A stretch of 64,000 bases of DNA from Saccharicrinis carchari (GTDB lineage: Bacteria > Bacteroidota > Bacteroidia > Bacteroidales > Marinilabiliaceae), in contig NZ_FXTB01000011.1 in assembly GCF_900182605.1 (NCBI RefSeq), positions 62,001 to 126,000 of the forward strand, given 5' to 3'. The position numbers and the translations under genes were made by a program. The first letter of the stretch is position 1; each line of letters starts with the position of its first letter. The notes under the pieces are model-generated. The model was not told the DNA's origin and made no database searches. It saw nothing but the letters and a program-made list of their open reading frames with translations. Shown here piece by piece: positions 22,693 to 31,409 of this stretch.

Positions 22693-22755
22693 TGAGCGTG
22701 GAGCGTGGGACATGGAGCTTGGAGCTTGGAGCGCTGGGTGTGGAGGGCGGGGAGT
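22693..22755. repeat. Low-complexity GGAGC-rich tandem repeat
   Basis: A run of degenerate units such as tggagcgt, tggagctt, tggagctt and tggagcgc. Strong strand asymmetry (G-rich on +). Lies between the divergent rpsL and response-regulator genes. It encodes nothing recognisable. Confidence 0.7.
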
Positions 22756-22859
22756 AATCTTACCCATAGTTTTTTAGTTGAATAAGGCCCTAATCATCTA
22801 TTTGCTCTGTAAAGTATAAATTCCCATTTTTTTCCAGGGTTAAGTTGTATTTTTAAGGC

Positions 22860-23537
22860 ATGAAAATTTTAATTATTGAAGACGAAAAAGATTTACGCGA
22901 TACGCTTGTAGCCTCACTGGCTAAAGAAAAGTATCTGTTGGAAACCGCATCTGACCTTGACTCGGCTTTTGAAAAAATAGCTATTTACGATTACGATTGC
23001 ATCCTGCTGGATATTACGTTGCCTGACGGTAGCGGATTGGACATTTTAAGCAAGCTGAAAACATTGGGCAAAAGCGATAACGTAATTATATTATCTGCTA
23101 AAAACTCATTAGACGACAAAGTGAAGGGTTTGGCATTGGGAGCAGATGACTACATAACAAAACCTTTTCATGTAGCAGAATTAAACGCCCGAATAAAAGC
23201 TGTTTTCCGCCGTAAAAATCTTGATGGCAAAAATACAGTTGAAATGGGCAATGTCAGACTGAATTTGGAAGAAAGATCCCTTACCATTGATAACGATGCA
23301 GTTCACCTTAACCGCAAGGAGTTTGATATTTTAAACTACTTTTTGCTCAATAAAAACCGCATGATAAGTAAAACAGCACTAGCCGAACGGGTATGGGGCG
23401 ACCATATAGACCAGGCCGATAATTTTGATTTTATCTATTATCAGATAAAAAACCTGCGTAAAAAACTGCAACAAGCAGAGGCTACTGTGGATATAAAGTC
23501 CATCTACGGTGTCGGTTATAAGTTATCAGAAAAATAA
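22860..23537 (+). CDS. OmpR-family response regulator
   Basis: 225 residues. Receiver domain (1-115) with acidic pocket EDE at 7-9, phospho-acceptor D51 in LLDITLPDGSG, S79 and K101 in TKPFH. A winged-helix DNA-binding domain (about 125-222) ends in IKSIYGVGYKLSEK. All phosphorelay residues are present. It should be phosphorylated by the sensor kinase encoded 115 nt downstream. Targets are unknown; the two exported PepSY-like genes behind the kinase are likely candidates by position. Confidence 0.93.
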   Translation: MKILIIEDEKDLRDTLVASLAKEKYLLETASDLDSAFEKIAIYDYDCILLDITLPDGSGLDILSKLKTLGKSDNVIILSAKNSLDDKVKGLALGADDYITKPFHVAELNARIKAVFRRKNLDGKNTVEMGNVRLNLEERSLTIDNDAVHLNRKEFDILNYFLLNKNRMISKTALAERVWGDHIDQADNFDFIYYQIKNLRKKLQQAEATVDIKSIYGVGYKLSEK

Positions 23538-23652
23538 CCCCCCATCGCCTCCAGTGCAATAGTGCTTGACCGAAAAATAAATCAGATTGCCAAGCAGGCT
23601 AACTACAAATATTTATCGGCGGTGAAGTCAGACAATATTCTAAAACTCTTAT

Positions 23653-24939
23653 ATGAAACTCCTCAACATCTCCCTACTTTATCTTTCGTTTGCCTTTTTT
23701 GTGATTATTGGAATTTGGTCACTCATATTTTATTATAATTTAAAAGATGAGATAAGAGACAGCATCGACGATGGATTGGACAACAATCGAATATTAATTA
23801 TCCAAAAAGTTCATACCGATTCTACCCTGCTCCTTCAAAAGGAGTTTGGTGGTAATAACTTCAAAATTTATCCTACCAGCAAACAAACAGCCCTGCAAGT
23901 AAAGGACACTTATAAAGATACTTTGATGTACCGACTTAACGAAAATGATTTGGAGCCAGTACGAATTCTGCATACCGCCTTCGAGTATGAAAACAAATAC
24001 TATGGCTTACATATTATTTCCTCCTTGGTTGAGGAAGATGATTTAATTGAAGATTCCTTTTGGAGTGTTGTTTGGTTGTTCGTAATTTTAGTGGGTAGCA
24101 TTATTGTTATTAACAATGTTGTTCTGCGTAAAGTGTGGCATCCTTTTTACGATATTTTAAGCTATTTGAAGACATACCGCTTAGATGCACAAGCAAGCCC
24201 CATAAATATATCCACTAACACCAAAGAATTTATCGAATTACAAAAGGCCTCCAATGCGTTGATTCGTCATGCCACGGAAGCCTATACGTCACAAAAGCAA
24301 TTTACCGAGAACGCTTCGCACGAGCTGCAAACACCACTGGCGATTATCATTAACAAATTAGAGCTATTATTAGAGTCTGAAGACTTAAAACATGCCGATG
24401 CCCAAGCCATTGCCAGTATCATTAAAATAGCTGATAGGTTAACGCAACTGAATAAGTCCTTATTGCTACTGGCAAAAATTGAAAACAAACAGTTTACCAA
24501 CACAAAAGCGATTATTATAAATGAGCTGGGTCATCAGTATAAATCTAATTTTGAAGAATTTACTTATTACAAAGAAATTGACATAAACATTGAGGAAGTG
24601 GAACTGCTAAAGGTTAATATGGACCCAACGTTGGCCGAAATACTCATTTTAAACCTTACTAAAAATGCTGTTTTCCATAACGTAAAAGGTGGACAGATTA
24701 AAATGTATTTTACCAGGCAAGAATTCCGTATTTGCAACACCTCCAATGGCATCCCACTTTATGCCGAAAAGATATTCAAACGTTTTACAAAAGAAGCAAA
24801 AAAAACCGACAGTACAGGTATAGGATTGGCTTTGTGCAAAGCCATATGCGATTTTTACGATATGCACTTAAGTTATGAATTTAGCCAAAACGAACACTGC
24901 TTCAGTGTTAACTTTAAAAAAATAATGGAGCCACAATAA
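23653..24939 (+). CDS. Membrane sensor histidine kinase
   Basis: 428 residues. Membrane helices at about 5-28 and 137-158 enclose a ~105-residue periplasmic sensor domain with no recognised fold. HisKA contains ASHELQTPLAIIINKLE with phospho-acceptor H223. The ATPase domain has the N-box Asn in LTKNAVFHN (about N338) and the G-box STGIGLALCKAI (about 387-398). A HAMP domain is not obvious. Pairs with the preceding response regulator. Ligand unknown. Confidence 0.93.
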   Translation: MKLLNISLLYLSFAFFVIIGIWSLIFYYNLKDEIRDSIDDGLDNNRILIIQKVHTDSTLLLQKEFGGNNFKIYPTSKQTALQVKDTYKDTLMYRLNENDLEPVRILHTAFEYENKYYGLHIISSLVEEDDLIEDSFWSVVWLFVILVGSIIVINNVVLRKVWHPFYDILSYLKTYRLDAQASPINISTNTKEFIELQKASNALIRHATEAYTSQKQFTENASHELQTPLAIIINKLELLLESEDLKHADAQAIASIIKIADRLTQLNKSLLLLAKIENKQFTNTKAIIINELGHQYKSNFEEFTYYKEIDINIEEVELLKVNMDPTLAEILILNLTKNAVFHNVKGGQIKMYFTRQEFRICNTSNGIPLYAEKIFKRFTKEAKKTDSTGIGLALCKAICDFYDMHLSYEFSQNEHCFSVNFKKIMEPQ

Positions 24940-24967
24940 ATTCCAAATTCTTTCCAGAATCTTACTC

Positions 24968-24975
24968 TATATTTG
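24968..24975 (+). promoter_or_regulatory. Possible -7 box before the PepSY-like pair
   Basis: TATATTTG matches TAnnTTTG, 26 nt before the ATG at 25002; the -33 element is weak. It may give the two small exported proteins their own transcript. Confidence 0.4.
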
Positions 24976-25001
24976 TTGTATAAAATTAAAAGCAATAGAT
25001 T

Positions 25002-25433
25002 ATGAAGTCGATTAAATTATTAGCCATAGCTTTTCTGTTCGCAGGCATTGCAGCGGCTCAAGACGTACATCAAAACCAAGTGCCTTCGGTAGTAGTAAAC
25101 AGCTTTAAAAAAGAGTTTCCAAAAGCGAGCGATGTAGAATGGGATCGCCAGGGCGACCAATACAATGTTGAATTTGAAATCGGTTTTTTCGATGACTACG
25201 AGGCCTGGTTCAGCGCCACAGGCAAACTGATAAGATATACCCAAGATATATCGAGCAGTAAATTACCCAAAGCGGTAAAAGAGGCCATTAAAAACCAATA
25301 CAAAGGCTACCGTATCGATGATGCAGAAAAAATTACCGAAAACAAGGCAGTAAGCTACAGCGTGGAAATTGAAAAAGGAAACGACGAGCTTGAGCTTGTT
25401 TTTTCGGCCGATGGAAAATTAATTAAACCTTAA
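25002..25433 (+). CDS. Exported PepSY-like protein (DUF2874 type)
   Basis: 143 residues. Signal peptide MKSIKLLAIAFLFAGIAAAQ with a likely cut after AAA. The mature part has two PepSY-like repeats: VVNSFKKEFPKASDVEWDRQGDQ with a YNVEFEIG strand, and KAVKEAIKNQYKGYRIDDAEKI with a YSVEIEKG strand. Such periplasmic proteins are frequent in Bacteroidota beside two-component systems; their biochemical role is not settled. It is 62 nt after the kinase and 11 nt before a paralogous lipoprotein. Confidence 0.85.
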   Translation: MKSIKLLAIAFLFAGIAAAQDVHQNQVPSVVVNSFKKEFPKASDVEWDRQGDQYNVEFEIGFFDDYEAWFSATGKLIRYTQDISSSKLPKAVKEAIKNQYKGYRIDDAEKITENKAVSYSVEIEKGNDELELVFSADGKLIKP

Positions 25434-25444
25434 ACAATAGTACA

Positions 25445-25894
25445 ATGAAAGCAATAACAATTATTTTAAGCCTGATATTTATAACCCTGGTTTCCTGTGA
25501 TAAGGACGCGAACGATCCTAACGAAGTAGTTTTAACAAGGGCTGAAATACCCGCCGACATAAAAACCTACCTTAGCACCCATTTTGCTTCCATCAGCGTA
25601 AATAAAGCGGTAAAAGAAACAGAAAATGGCGTGGTAAGCTATGAAATTTATTTAAACGGAAATATTGAACTGGAGTTCGACAGCAATTTTAACGTGACCG
25701 ATATCGCTGCAAAGACACAACTACCTAACGCTGTTATCCCACCCGCTATATTAAGCTACGTTGAAAAAAACTATCCAAGCCAGTTTATTACCAAGTGGGA
25801 ATTGGAGCTCGCTCATCAGCAGATTGAACTGAACAACGGTGTTGAACTGGAATTTACCATGAACGGCGACTTTTTACGGGTTGACACAGATTGA
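25445..25894 (+). CDS. PepSY-like lipoprotein
   Basis: 149 residues. Lipobox LVSC at the end of the signal peptide (Cys about residue 18), followed by DKD, so a membrane-anchored lipoprotein. The mature part repeats the pattern of the preceding protein: IPADIKTYLSTHFASISVNKAV ... YEIYLNGNIELEFDSNFNV and a second copy ending VELEFTMNGDFLRVD. The pair looks like a tandem duplication with different anchoring, probably co-transcribed. Confidence 0.83.
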   Translation: MKAITIILSLIFITLVSCDKDANDPNEVVLTRAEIPADIKTYLSTHFASISVNKAVKETENGVVSYEIYLNGNIELEFDSNFNVTDIAAKTQLPNAVIPPAILSYVEKNYPSQFITKWELELAHQQIELNNGVELEFTMNGDFLRVDTD

Positions 25895-26251
25895 TAGGGT
25901 AAAATACTTTTATTATCCTCTGCCTCAAGCAACAAGCGCCTCTGATAATGCTAAGGGACAAACAGCACCTACCTAACAAAGGCATTGACGTAAGTTAGCC
26001 CTCAATACACTCAAGTAACTAATTCCCCCACTGCTTTGAACGATTATTTATTTCTGGCGGTAGGGGATTATTTATGGGTGATGATGACGCTTTTGTACCG
26101 AAATGGAGAATTCACCTCGCTGTTTAACAGCATCCATAAGCAACAGGCTCACTTACACCACGCTTATCCGAAGATAACATAAGGAGATAGTATTAATTTT
26201 ATAAGGGTTTTACACACTGCAATGCATTTTTAAATCCTTATCAGAACCAGC
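25895..26251. other. Intergenic stretch, 357 nt, no recognised gene
   Basis: No terminator or promoter stands out. A 48-codon open stretch on the + strand begins at a TTG (26036) and ends at 26182; it reads plausibly as protein but has no ATG and no family match I know, so it may be a remnant. Confidence 0.5.
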
Positions 26252-26503
26252 CTAAGGAACTGGATCGTGCCCATGACCGCCCCATGGGTTACAGCTCAGA
26301 ATACGCCTTATGGCCAAATAACTGCCTTTTATTGGGCCATATTTTTTGAGGGCCTGTATACTATAGGTGGAACAGGTAGGTGTATACCGACACGATGCGC
26401 CTAACATGGGTGAAAGCGTATATTGATATATTTTTATCGGTAGAATTAAAATAAATACAACAACTGCTTTTAACCACTCGAATAGCTTAATCAACAGATT
26501 CAT
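26252..26503 (-). CDS. yidD: Membrane protein insertion efficiency factor YidD
   Basis: 83 residues from the ATG at 26503; an ATG at 26509 and GTG codons nearby are alternatives. Amphipathic N-terminal helix, then the family core [32 protein letters not shown] and [17 protein letters not shown] with the conserved cysteines. Helps membrane protein insertion with YidC. Its start overlaps the end of rnpA by 17 nt, the usual coupling. Confidence 0.95.
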   Translation of the reverse strand: MNLLIKLFEWLKAVVVFILILPIKIYQYTLSPMLGASCRYTPTCSTYSIQALKKYGPIKGSYLAIRRILSCNPWGGHGHDPVP

Positions 26504-26906
26504 CACCATCACTTTTTTGCTCCAATTGTTGACTCAATTTACGCAAAGATTTTATCATACCATTACATATTTTTTGGTACGGTAATTTTTCATTGGAAAT
26601 ATAAATCATAGCAAACGCAACTTGCTGACTGCTTTGGCGCTGTGTTTCTATAAATTGCATTCTATTCAGACGATATGCCTCGCTACACCTCCGTTTAATC
26701 AAATTACGATGGACTGCCCGTTTAAATCTTTTTTTAGATACACTAAACAATACCTGAGCTGGTACATCGTGGGGCAATTGGGTGGTCAAATAAATAACCC
26801 GGAACGGATAACTCACAAAAGCAGCCCCCTTAGTAAACAACGTTTCGATGAGTGTATGGCTGCACAATTTTTCATTTTTGGGGAATGTAAATGATTCTTG
26901 GGGCAT
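26487..26906 (-). CDS. rnpA: Ribonuclease P protein component
   Basis: 139 residues. Protein cofactor of RNase P for tRNA 5' maturation. Landmarks are [20 protein letters not shown] at the start, [22 protein letters not shown] with the RNR-type basic helix, and a short acidic tail. rpmH is not adjacent, unlike in many bacteria; the hemD-rnpA-yidD order is common in Bacteroidota. Confidence 0.94.
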   Translation of the reverse strand: MPQESFTFPKNEKLCSHTLIETLFTKGAAFVSYPFRVIYLTTQLPHDVPAQVLFSVSKKRFKRAVHRNLIKRRCSEAYRLNRMQFIETQRQSSQQVAFAMIYISNEKLPYQKICNGMIKSLRKLSQQLEQKSDGDESVD

Positions 26907-26924
26907 TGCGCATTTTGTTAATAG

Positions 26925-26957
26925 GCGAAAAAAAGGGCATTTTGCAATGCCCTTTTC
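26925..26957 (-). terminator. Terminator after hemD
   Basis: On the minus strand AAAAGGGCATT pairs with AATGCCCTTTT and runs into more Ts, 23 nt past the hemD stop and before rnpA. Confidence 0.8.
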
Positions 26958-26979
26958 TTAAATATTATTATCCGCTAAC

Positions 26980-27732
26980 TTACTTTTTAGCCTTGTTATG
27001 TTTTTTAATAAAAAGTTCCAATGCCATGGTCATAGATGGTGCCTGGGGCATAGGAGCTTGAATGTCGAGTCGATAGCCGGCTTCGGTAACCGCTTTGGCT
27101 GTTGCGGGCCCAAAGGACGCAATTTTGGTTTCTTTTTGATCCCAGTTAGGGAAATTTTGTAACAAACTGGCTATGCCCGAAGGGCTAAAAAACACCAAAA
27201 TATCGTAATCGATATTCTTTATGTCACTCAAATCGCTGCTTACCGTTCTGTACAAGATGGCCTTTGAGTACTTTATCTTATTTTTTTCGAGCAAATCAGG
27301 AATTTCCTGTTTGTGAATGTCGGAAAGCGGTACCAGGTAATTCTCGTCTTTATGCTTTTTTACTACCTCTATTAAATCAGTAAATTTCCCTGTTGAATGA
27401 AAAATTTTTCTTTTTCGATAGACAATGTATTTTTGTAAATAATACGCCGTGGCTTCCGAAATACAAAAATACTTCATGGAGTCCGGTACTACTATCCTTA
27501 ATTCTTCGGCAACCCTAAAATAATTGTCAATGGCCGTACGGCTGGTAAAAATTACTGCAGTATGGTCGAGCAAATTAACTTTTTGTGTACGAAATTCTTT
27601 TGTGGGTACACTCTCTACCTGAATAAACGGACGGAAGTCAATTTTTACATTACTTTTTTCTGCCAATTCAAAATAAGGAGACTTTTCTGTTGCGGGCTTT
27701 GGCTGAGAAACCAATATTCGTTTTATTTTCAA
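26980..27732 (-). CDS. hemD: Uroporphyrinogen-III synthase
   Basis: 250 residues from a TTG start at 27732; no in-frame ATG precedes the conserved N-terminus KIKRILVSQPKPATEKSPYF, so TTG is likely real. HemD fold with FTSRTAIDNYF and the second-domain VFFSPSGIASLLQNFP and ASFGPATAKAVTEAGYR. Closes and inverts ring D in tetrapyrrole synthesis. Downstream of the DUF4271 gene by 27 nt. Confidence 0.9.
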   Translation of the reverse strand: MKIKRILVSQPKPATEKSPYFELAEKSNVKIDFRPFIQVESVPTKEFRTQKVNLLDHTAVIFTSRTAIDNYFRVAEELRIVVPDSMKYFCISEATAYYLQKYIVYRKRKIFHSTGKFTDLIEVVKKHKDENYLVPLSDIHKQEIPDLLEKNKIKYSKAILYRTVSSDLSDIKNIDYDILVFFSPSGIASLLQNFPNWDQKETKIASFGPATAKAVTEAGYRLDIQAPMPQAPSMTMALELFIKKHNKAKK

Positions 27733-27759
27733 GATTCTGGTTATTAGTTTACTAAATTC

Positions 27760-28977
27760 CTAATGCATATTCACAATAATGCTATATGCAATCACAAAAG
27801 GTATTATTTCTAGCGCACAAAGATACAAAAACAAGTAAAACAATGACGATACATTTTTTAAAATTATTGAAAATCCACGAAGCAACTGCGTTATGTAAAG
27901 TAAGGCGAGCGTGGCTATACCTATATTAAATAGCATAGTCTGTGCACTTTCCCCAACATATGGGACGAATAATATGAGTGGTAAAACGGCCAGGCCAAAA
28001 ATTTTATTGGTAAGGCTGCTGTAAAACATATATTCTTTGGTCTGTTCCTGTTGCTCAAACACAAAACCTACAAAACCATATAATATTCTTTTAATAAAGA
28101 GGAATAAGAATAGCAAAAGCATAAAAACCGGAATCAACAACATACCGTTGCCCCAGGCGAAGGAAAGCTTATTAAAATGGATGTATTCGTAAATAAACAG
28201 GGCAGAATTAAACAAAAACAAAGTGCTTAGCGAAAAACTGGCATTGCGAATCCGCAAGCTATCCGTTTTTAACATATTGCGAGCCCTCTGCAAAGAAAAT
28301 ACCGATAAAAATAATTCTTGCAAATATTTAAAATTGGTCAGACGAACAAAACCTGCTATAGCCACAGAAAGTATTAATAACCCCGTTAATACATCTTTCG
28401 AGTATTCTGTACTTTCAATGGATAGGCCATCGTGCTTTAAAGAGTCTGCTTGACGAGTGGTGCTAATTGACTTGGATTCTATTGTTGCAGATGAATCGCT
28501 GGTAAAACCCATCGTATCTTTTTGCAGAACGTGATAAGCCGTATCTTTTGTTAACCCACTTGCATTAGTCGCTGTGGTATCGCTCACCGGTTTATCTAAG
28601 CCCATGCCGACAATCTGCTCAGCAGGCACAATAACACTACTGTCCTGCTGCTCCCCGGCAACTGAATGCTGCGATAAATAATCCCGCACCAAGGTATTAT
28701 TAAGTATTCCCGGCTGCTGCGAATCACTTTTTTTAAGGTTGAATTGCAAGGAGTCCTCCGCCGAGGGTACAAAAACTTTTTTAACAACTTTAACCGGCGT
28801 TTCTGGTTTTTTAAAACGCTCCGGAATATCAGGTATGGTTAAAACGGGCTTAGGCGCTTCCACCTCAAGCCTTTTTACTGTTGGTACCTTGATAGAAATA
28901 CTCTGCGGGATTGTCTTTACCGAGTCTTGCCTTAGTATCAGCTGCTTTGTTAGTACGCTCAAGCCTGTTCGATCCAT
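27760..28977 (-). CDS. DUF4271 membrane protein
   Basis: 405 residues from the ATG at 28977; a TTG six codons upstream lies within the probable -7 box, so the ATG is preferred. The first ~190 residues are Ser/Thr/Asp-rich and probably disordered. The rest carries about six membrane helices (for example GLLILSVAIAGFVRL and MLLIPVFMLLLFLFLFIK) and ends with IIPFVIAYSIIV. This family regularly precedes hemD in Bacteroidota; function unknown. Confidence 0.82.
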   Translation of the reverse strand: MDRTGLSVLTKQLILRQDSVKTIPQSISIKVPTVKRLEVEAPKPVLTIPDIPERFKKPETPVKVVKKVFVPSAEDSLQFNLKKSDSQQPGILNNTLVRDYLSQHSVAGEQQDSSVIVPAEQIVGMGLDKPVSDTTATNASGLTKDTAYHVLQKDTMGFTSDSSATIESKSISTTRQADSLKHDGLSIESTEYSKDVLTGLLILSVAIAGFVRLTNFKYLQELFLSVFSLQRARNMLKTDSLRIRNASFSLSTLFLFNSALFIYEYIHFNKLSFAWGNGMLLIPVFMLLLFLFLFIKRILYGFVGFVFEQQEQTKEYMFYSSLTNKIFGLAVLPLILFVPYVGESAQTMLFNIGIATLALLYITQLLRGFSIILKNVSSLFYLFLYLCALEIIPFVIAYSIIVNMH

Positions 28978-28992
28978 TGCATCACTTTTGTG

Positions 28993-29000
28993 CAAAAATA
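28993..29000 (-). promoter_or_regulatory. -7 box for the DUF4271-hemD unit
   Basis: TATTTTTG on the minus strand, with TGTG about 20 nt upstream. It would start transcription only a few bases before the ATG at 28977. Confidence 0.5.
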
Positions 29001-29029
29001 ATAATTAGTTTGGTTTAAGCCACATTCGC

Positions 29030-29608
29030 TTACAATACAGCCATATTTAATGGGTTGTTGCACCAAACCTGGCACTCTTCGATGGTACGGATAACATCTT
29101 TATGATTGTCAACTGCAATCCAGAGTTGGCCATGCTGAGGACGCATAAACCGTTCGTCTATCATTTTATTGAGCATTTGTATCAAAGGATCGAAAAAGCC
29201 CTTGGTGTTTAGCAAAATAACAGGTTTATGGAATAAACCCAGCTTTTTGTTTGAAAGCACTTCAAACAATTCCTCAAGTGTACCTATACTTCCGGGCAGT
29301 GCAATAACAGCATCCACATCCTTAACCAACAGCGCCTTACGCTGAGCCATAGTTTCCACATGAACCATATCACTGACGCCCTTATGCGCCCACTCCACCT
29401 CTACCATAAAACGGGGCATTATACCTCTTACTTCCCCACCATGAGCCAACATACTATCGGCAATGGCACCCATTAAACCTACAGCTCCTCCGCCATAATT
29501 AATGGCCCAACCTTTACCGGCCAGCTCTTTACCCAATTTTGCTGCCGCGTTTCTATATACTTTTTCGGTTTTTGTACTGGATGCACAAAATATACAAGCT
29601 CTTTTCAT
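29030..29608 (-). CDS. LOG family (TIGR00730) protein
   Basis: 192 residues. Rossmann-like LOG/lysine-decarboxylase-like fold with NYGGGAVGLMGAIADS, MAQRKALLV (R90, K91) and PGSIGTLEELFE at 105-116. The consensus is PGGxGTxxE; here Ser107 replaces the second Gly while Thr110 and Glu112 remain. Members are often cytokinin-activating-type phosphoribohydrolases acting on nucleoside monophosphates; the true bacterial role is usually a nucleotide 5'-monophosphate nucleosidase. Confidence 0.88.
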   Translation of the reverse strand: MKRACIFCASSTKTEKVYRNAAAKLGKELAGKGWAINYGGGAVGLMGAIADSMLAHGGEVRGIMPRFMVEVEWAHKGVSDMVHVETMAQRKALLVKDVDAVIALPGSIGTLEELFEVLSNKKLGLFHKPVILLNTKGFFDPLIQMLNKMIDERFMRPQHGQLWIAVDNHKDVIRTIEECQVWCNNPLNMAVL

Positions 29609-29716
29609 GCTAATAAAATAATCAATAAACGGTTATCGAATACATTGTTTGATAAAAATTACCACTATTGTCCGGTGAAATATTTGCATCTTAATTAGTG
29701 CTCAAGTCGCACAGGC

Positions 29717-29732
29717 TCCCGCTAAGGCGGGA
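29717..29732. repeat. Short inverted repeat, TCCCG type
   Basis: tcccgctaaggcggga: 6-bp arms with a 4-nt loop, in the 305-nt gap 29609-29913 between the LOG and DUF417 genes. Nothing else is evident in that gap. Confidence 0.65.
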
Positions 29733-29913
29733 CAGGTTCTTCCTTTTTGGCTATACGGAAATTTTTGATGCAAATAAAATTTAAAAGGTATCAAAGAACC
29801 ATCGTTTCTCTGAGGTGGAAGTAAGCCCCACACTAATTAAAAATCTCTCAACATCCTGAAAATACCAGGATAGAAAGCTAAATGAAAAAGGTTTGCCGGA
29901 CACCAATGAAAAA

Positions 29914-30354
29914 TTACATACTGTCGCCAATACACCAGGCGGCTGCACCAAACAAAACCACATCTTTTAAAATTGTTTGTCCTATTTTTGACAGTTCGGG
30001 AAATCCATACCCTGTTTGCCAAACAACATGACTTGTAAAAAGCAAGGAGATACTGAACAGTAACATGATGGCTGCTGCCAAGCCACCCCAAAAAGATAGC
30101 GATCGGGAAATAGGCTTGAGCATAATGAGCAGACCAATAACTATTTGCACATAAGCAATAATCTGATTAAGCGCATAGGGCGTTAAATATTGAAGCACCC
30201 ACGATAAGTATCCACCCGAAATAAGTTGATGCGTATAGTCGGCTTCGGAGTTTTTAAACTTTAAAAAACCCAACCAAATAATAACCAGGCCTAAACCGTA
30301 ACGCAAAATAAATATCCCAATTGTTTTAAACAGCTTACTAATGAAGTTTTTCAT
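29914..30354 (-). CDS. DUF417 (YkgB/RclC-like) membrane protein
   Basis: 146 residues with four membrane helices. Family features are LRYGLGLVIIWLGFLKF, LISGGYLSWVLQYL, IGLLIMLKPISRSLSFWG and the C-terminal GFPELSKIGQTILKDVVLFGAAAW. E. coli relatives respond to reactive chlorine, but a role here is not shown. Likely monocistronic. Confidence 0.82.
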   Translation of the reverse strand: MKNFISKLFKTIGIFILRYGLGLVIIWLGFLKFKNSEADYTHQLISGGYLSWVLQYLTPYALNQIIAYVQIVIGLLIMLKPISRSLSFWGGLAAAIMLLFSISLLFTSHVVWQTGYGFPELSKIGQTILKDVVLFGAAAWCIGDSM

Positions 30355-30387
30355 ATATTTAAATTGATTTCATTTACCATTAACTTG

Positions 30388-30403
30388 TCCCGACATAGCG
30401 GGA
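30388..30403. repeat. Short inverted repeat, TCCCG type
   Basis: tcccgacatagcggga: 5-bp arms and a 6-nt loop, between the YccF and DUF417 genes. Confidence 0.55.
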
Positions 30404-30557
30404 TAGCCTGCCCCGATTTTTCATCGTGGAACTCGACTGTATAATCATTCCCCTCCCCCTGGAACAGGTCATGTAATGTGAAAAAATATTTTCACAGCCT
30501 CCGCCGACCCTTCGGGGGCTCTTATCATCACAATATTTTATCTCAATAATAATGTTT

Positions 30558-30935
30558 TCAGTGGATGTTTCGTATATCCCTTCCAAATGGTGTTAATGCT
30601 ACGGATGCCATTTTAAAATGTTGCATCCCAAAGGGAATTCCAATAATGGTGAGGCACAATACCAGGCCCCAAAACAAATGTGATAGAGCAATCCATATAC
30701 CCGCCACCACAATCCAAAGTACGTTCATCAGGGTATATAAACAACCCGACGCACGATAACCCGGCACGGCCTCTCTGCCAAAAGGCCAAAGCGCCAGACT
30801 GGCTAATTTTAGCGTCTGCACGCCAAAGGGTATCCCTACAATGGTAATCATTAACAATATGCTGGCCACAAAATATTCAAGCGCAATCATAAAGCCACCG
30901 AATATAAGCCAAATCAAGTTTCCGAAAAAATTCAT
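30558..30935 (-). CDS. YccF domain membrane protein
   Basis: 125 residues, two copies of the YccF motif: ITIVGIPFGVQTLKLASLALWPFGREAV (about 31-58) and LTIIGIPFGMQHFKMASVALTPFGRDI (about 95-121), each next to a membrane segment. Function unknown. Start MNFFGNLIWLIFGG is the family start. Confidence 0.88.
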   Translation of the reverse strand: MNFFGNLIWLIFGGFMIALEYFVASILLMITIVGIPFGVQTLKLASLALWPFGREAVPGYRASGCLYTLMNVLWIVVAGIWIALSHLFWGLVLCLTIIGIPFGMQHFKMASVALTPFGRDIRNIH

Positions 30936-31409
30936 TTTTTTGTTTTAAATATACGCTTATTTAATTATTACAATTGAAAAAACACTGCAAAAATAGGCTA
31001 TACACTTGTTATTCCCCTTTCGCTATTAAGTCTGCACAAAGGCGGATACCCTATCTATCCGGTAGATGGAGACCCGAAAAATAATAAGCAGATCACTATC
31101 ACCAAGCCAATAAATAGTGCAAGCAAGCTACAGCTAAGGCCGTTCATTTTGTACAACGCTTATCACCTCCACAGGTTTTTCTATTTTCTTATAGTGGGCC
31201 AATCCTAACTTTGTTTCAACGGCATATAAATAAGCTAATTATCCCCGACACCGCTAGTAGTTATGTTTCCGTAAATAGCCTGGTACAAATTTACACATCT
31301 ACTTTCTGCAAGCACTGGCATAAATTTGTTTACCCGCGCATGCACTATTTTGTGCATTTCCCTTATATTAGTAGCAATAAAGCAATTTATAAAAAGCTAT
31401 GCCACAACA
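30936..31409. other. Intergenic stretch, 474 nt, no recognised gene
   Basis: Separates divergent yccF-like and pbpC genes. One + strand frame is open to a stop at 31206-31208 and reads like protein from about 31032 (58 codons), but it has no ATG or GTG start and no family that I recognise. No promoter consensus stood out. Confidence 0.45.

Noticed and set aside
26036-26182. 48-codon TTG-initiated frame downstream of the PepSY-like lipoprotein
   Set aside because: No ATG, no ribosome binding site and no known family; kept only as a note in the intergenic entry.
31326-31409. N-terminal extension of PBP1C from the ATG at 31326
   Set aside because: It would put an extra hydrophobic stretch and loop before the normal membrane anchor; the ATG at 31410 gives the usual PBP1C start.
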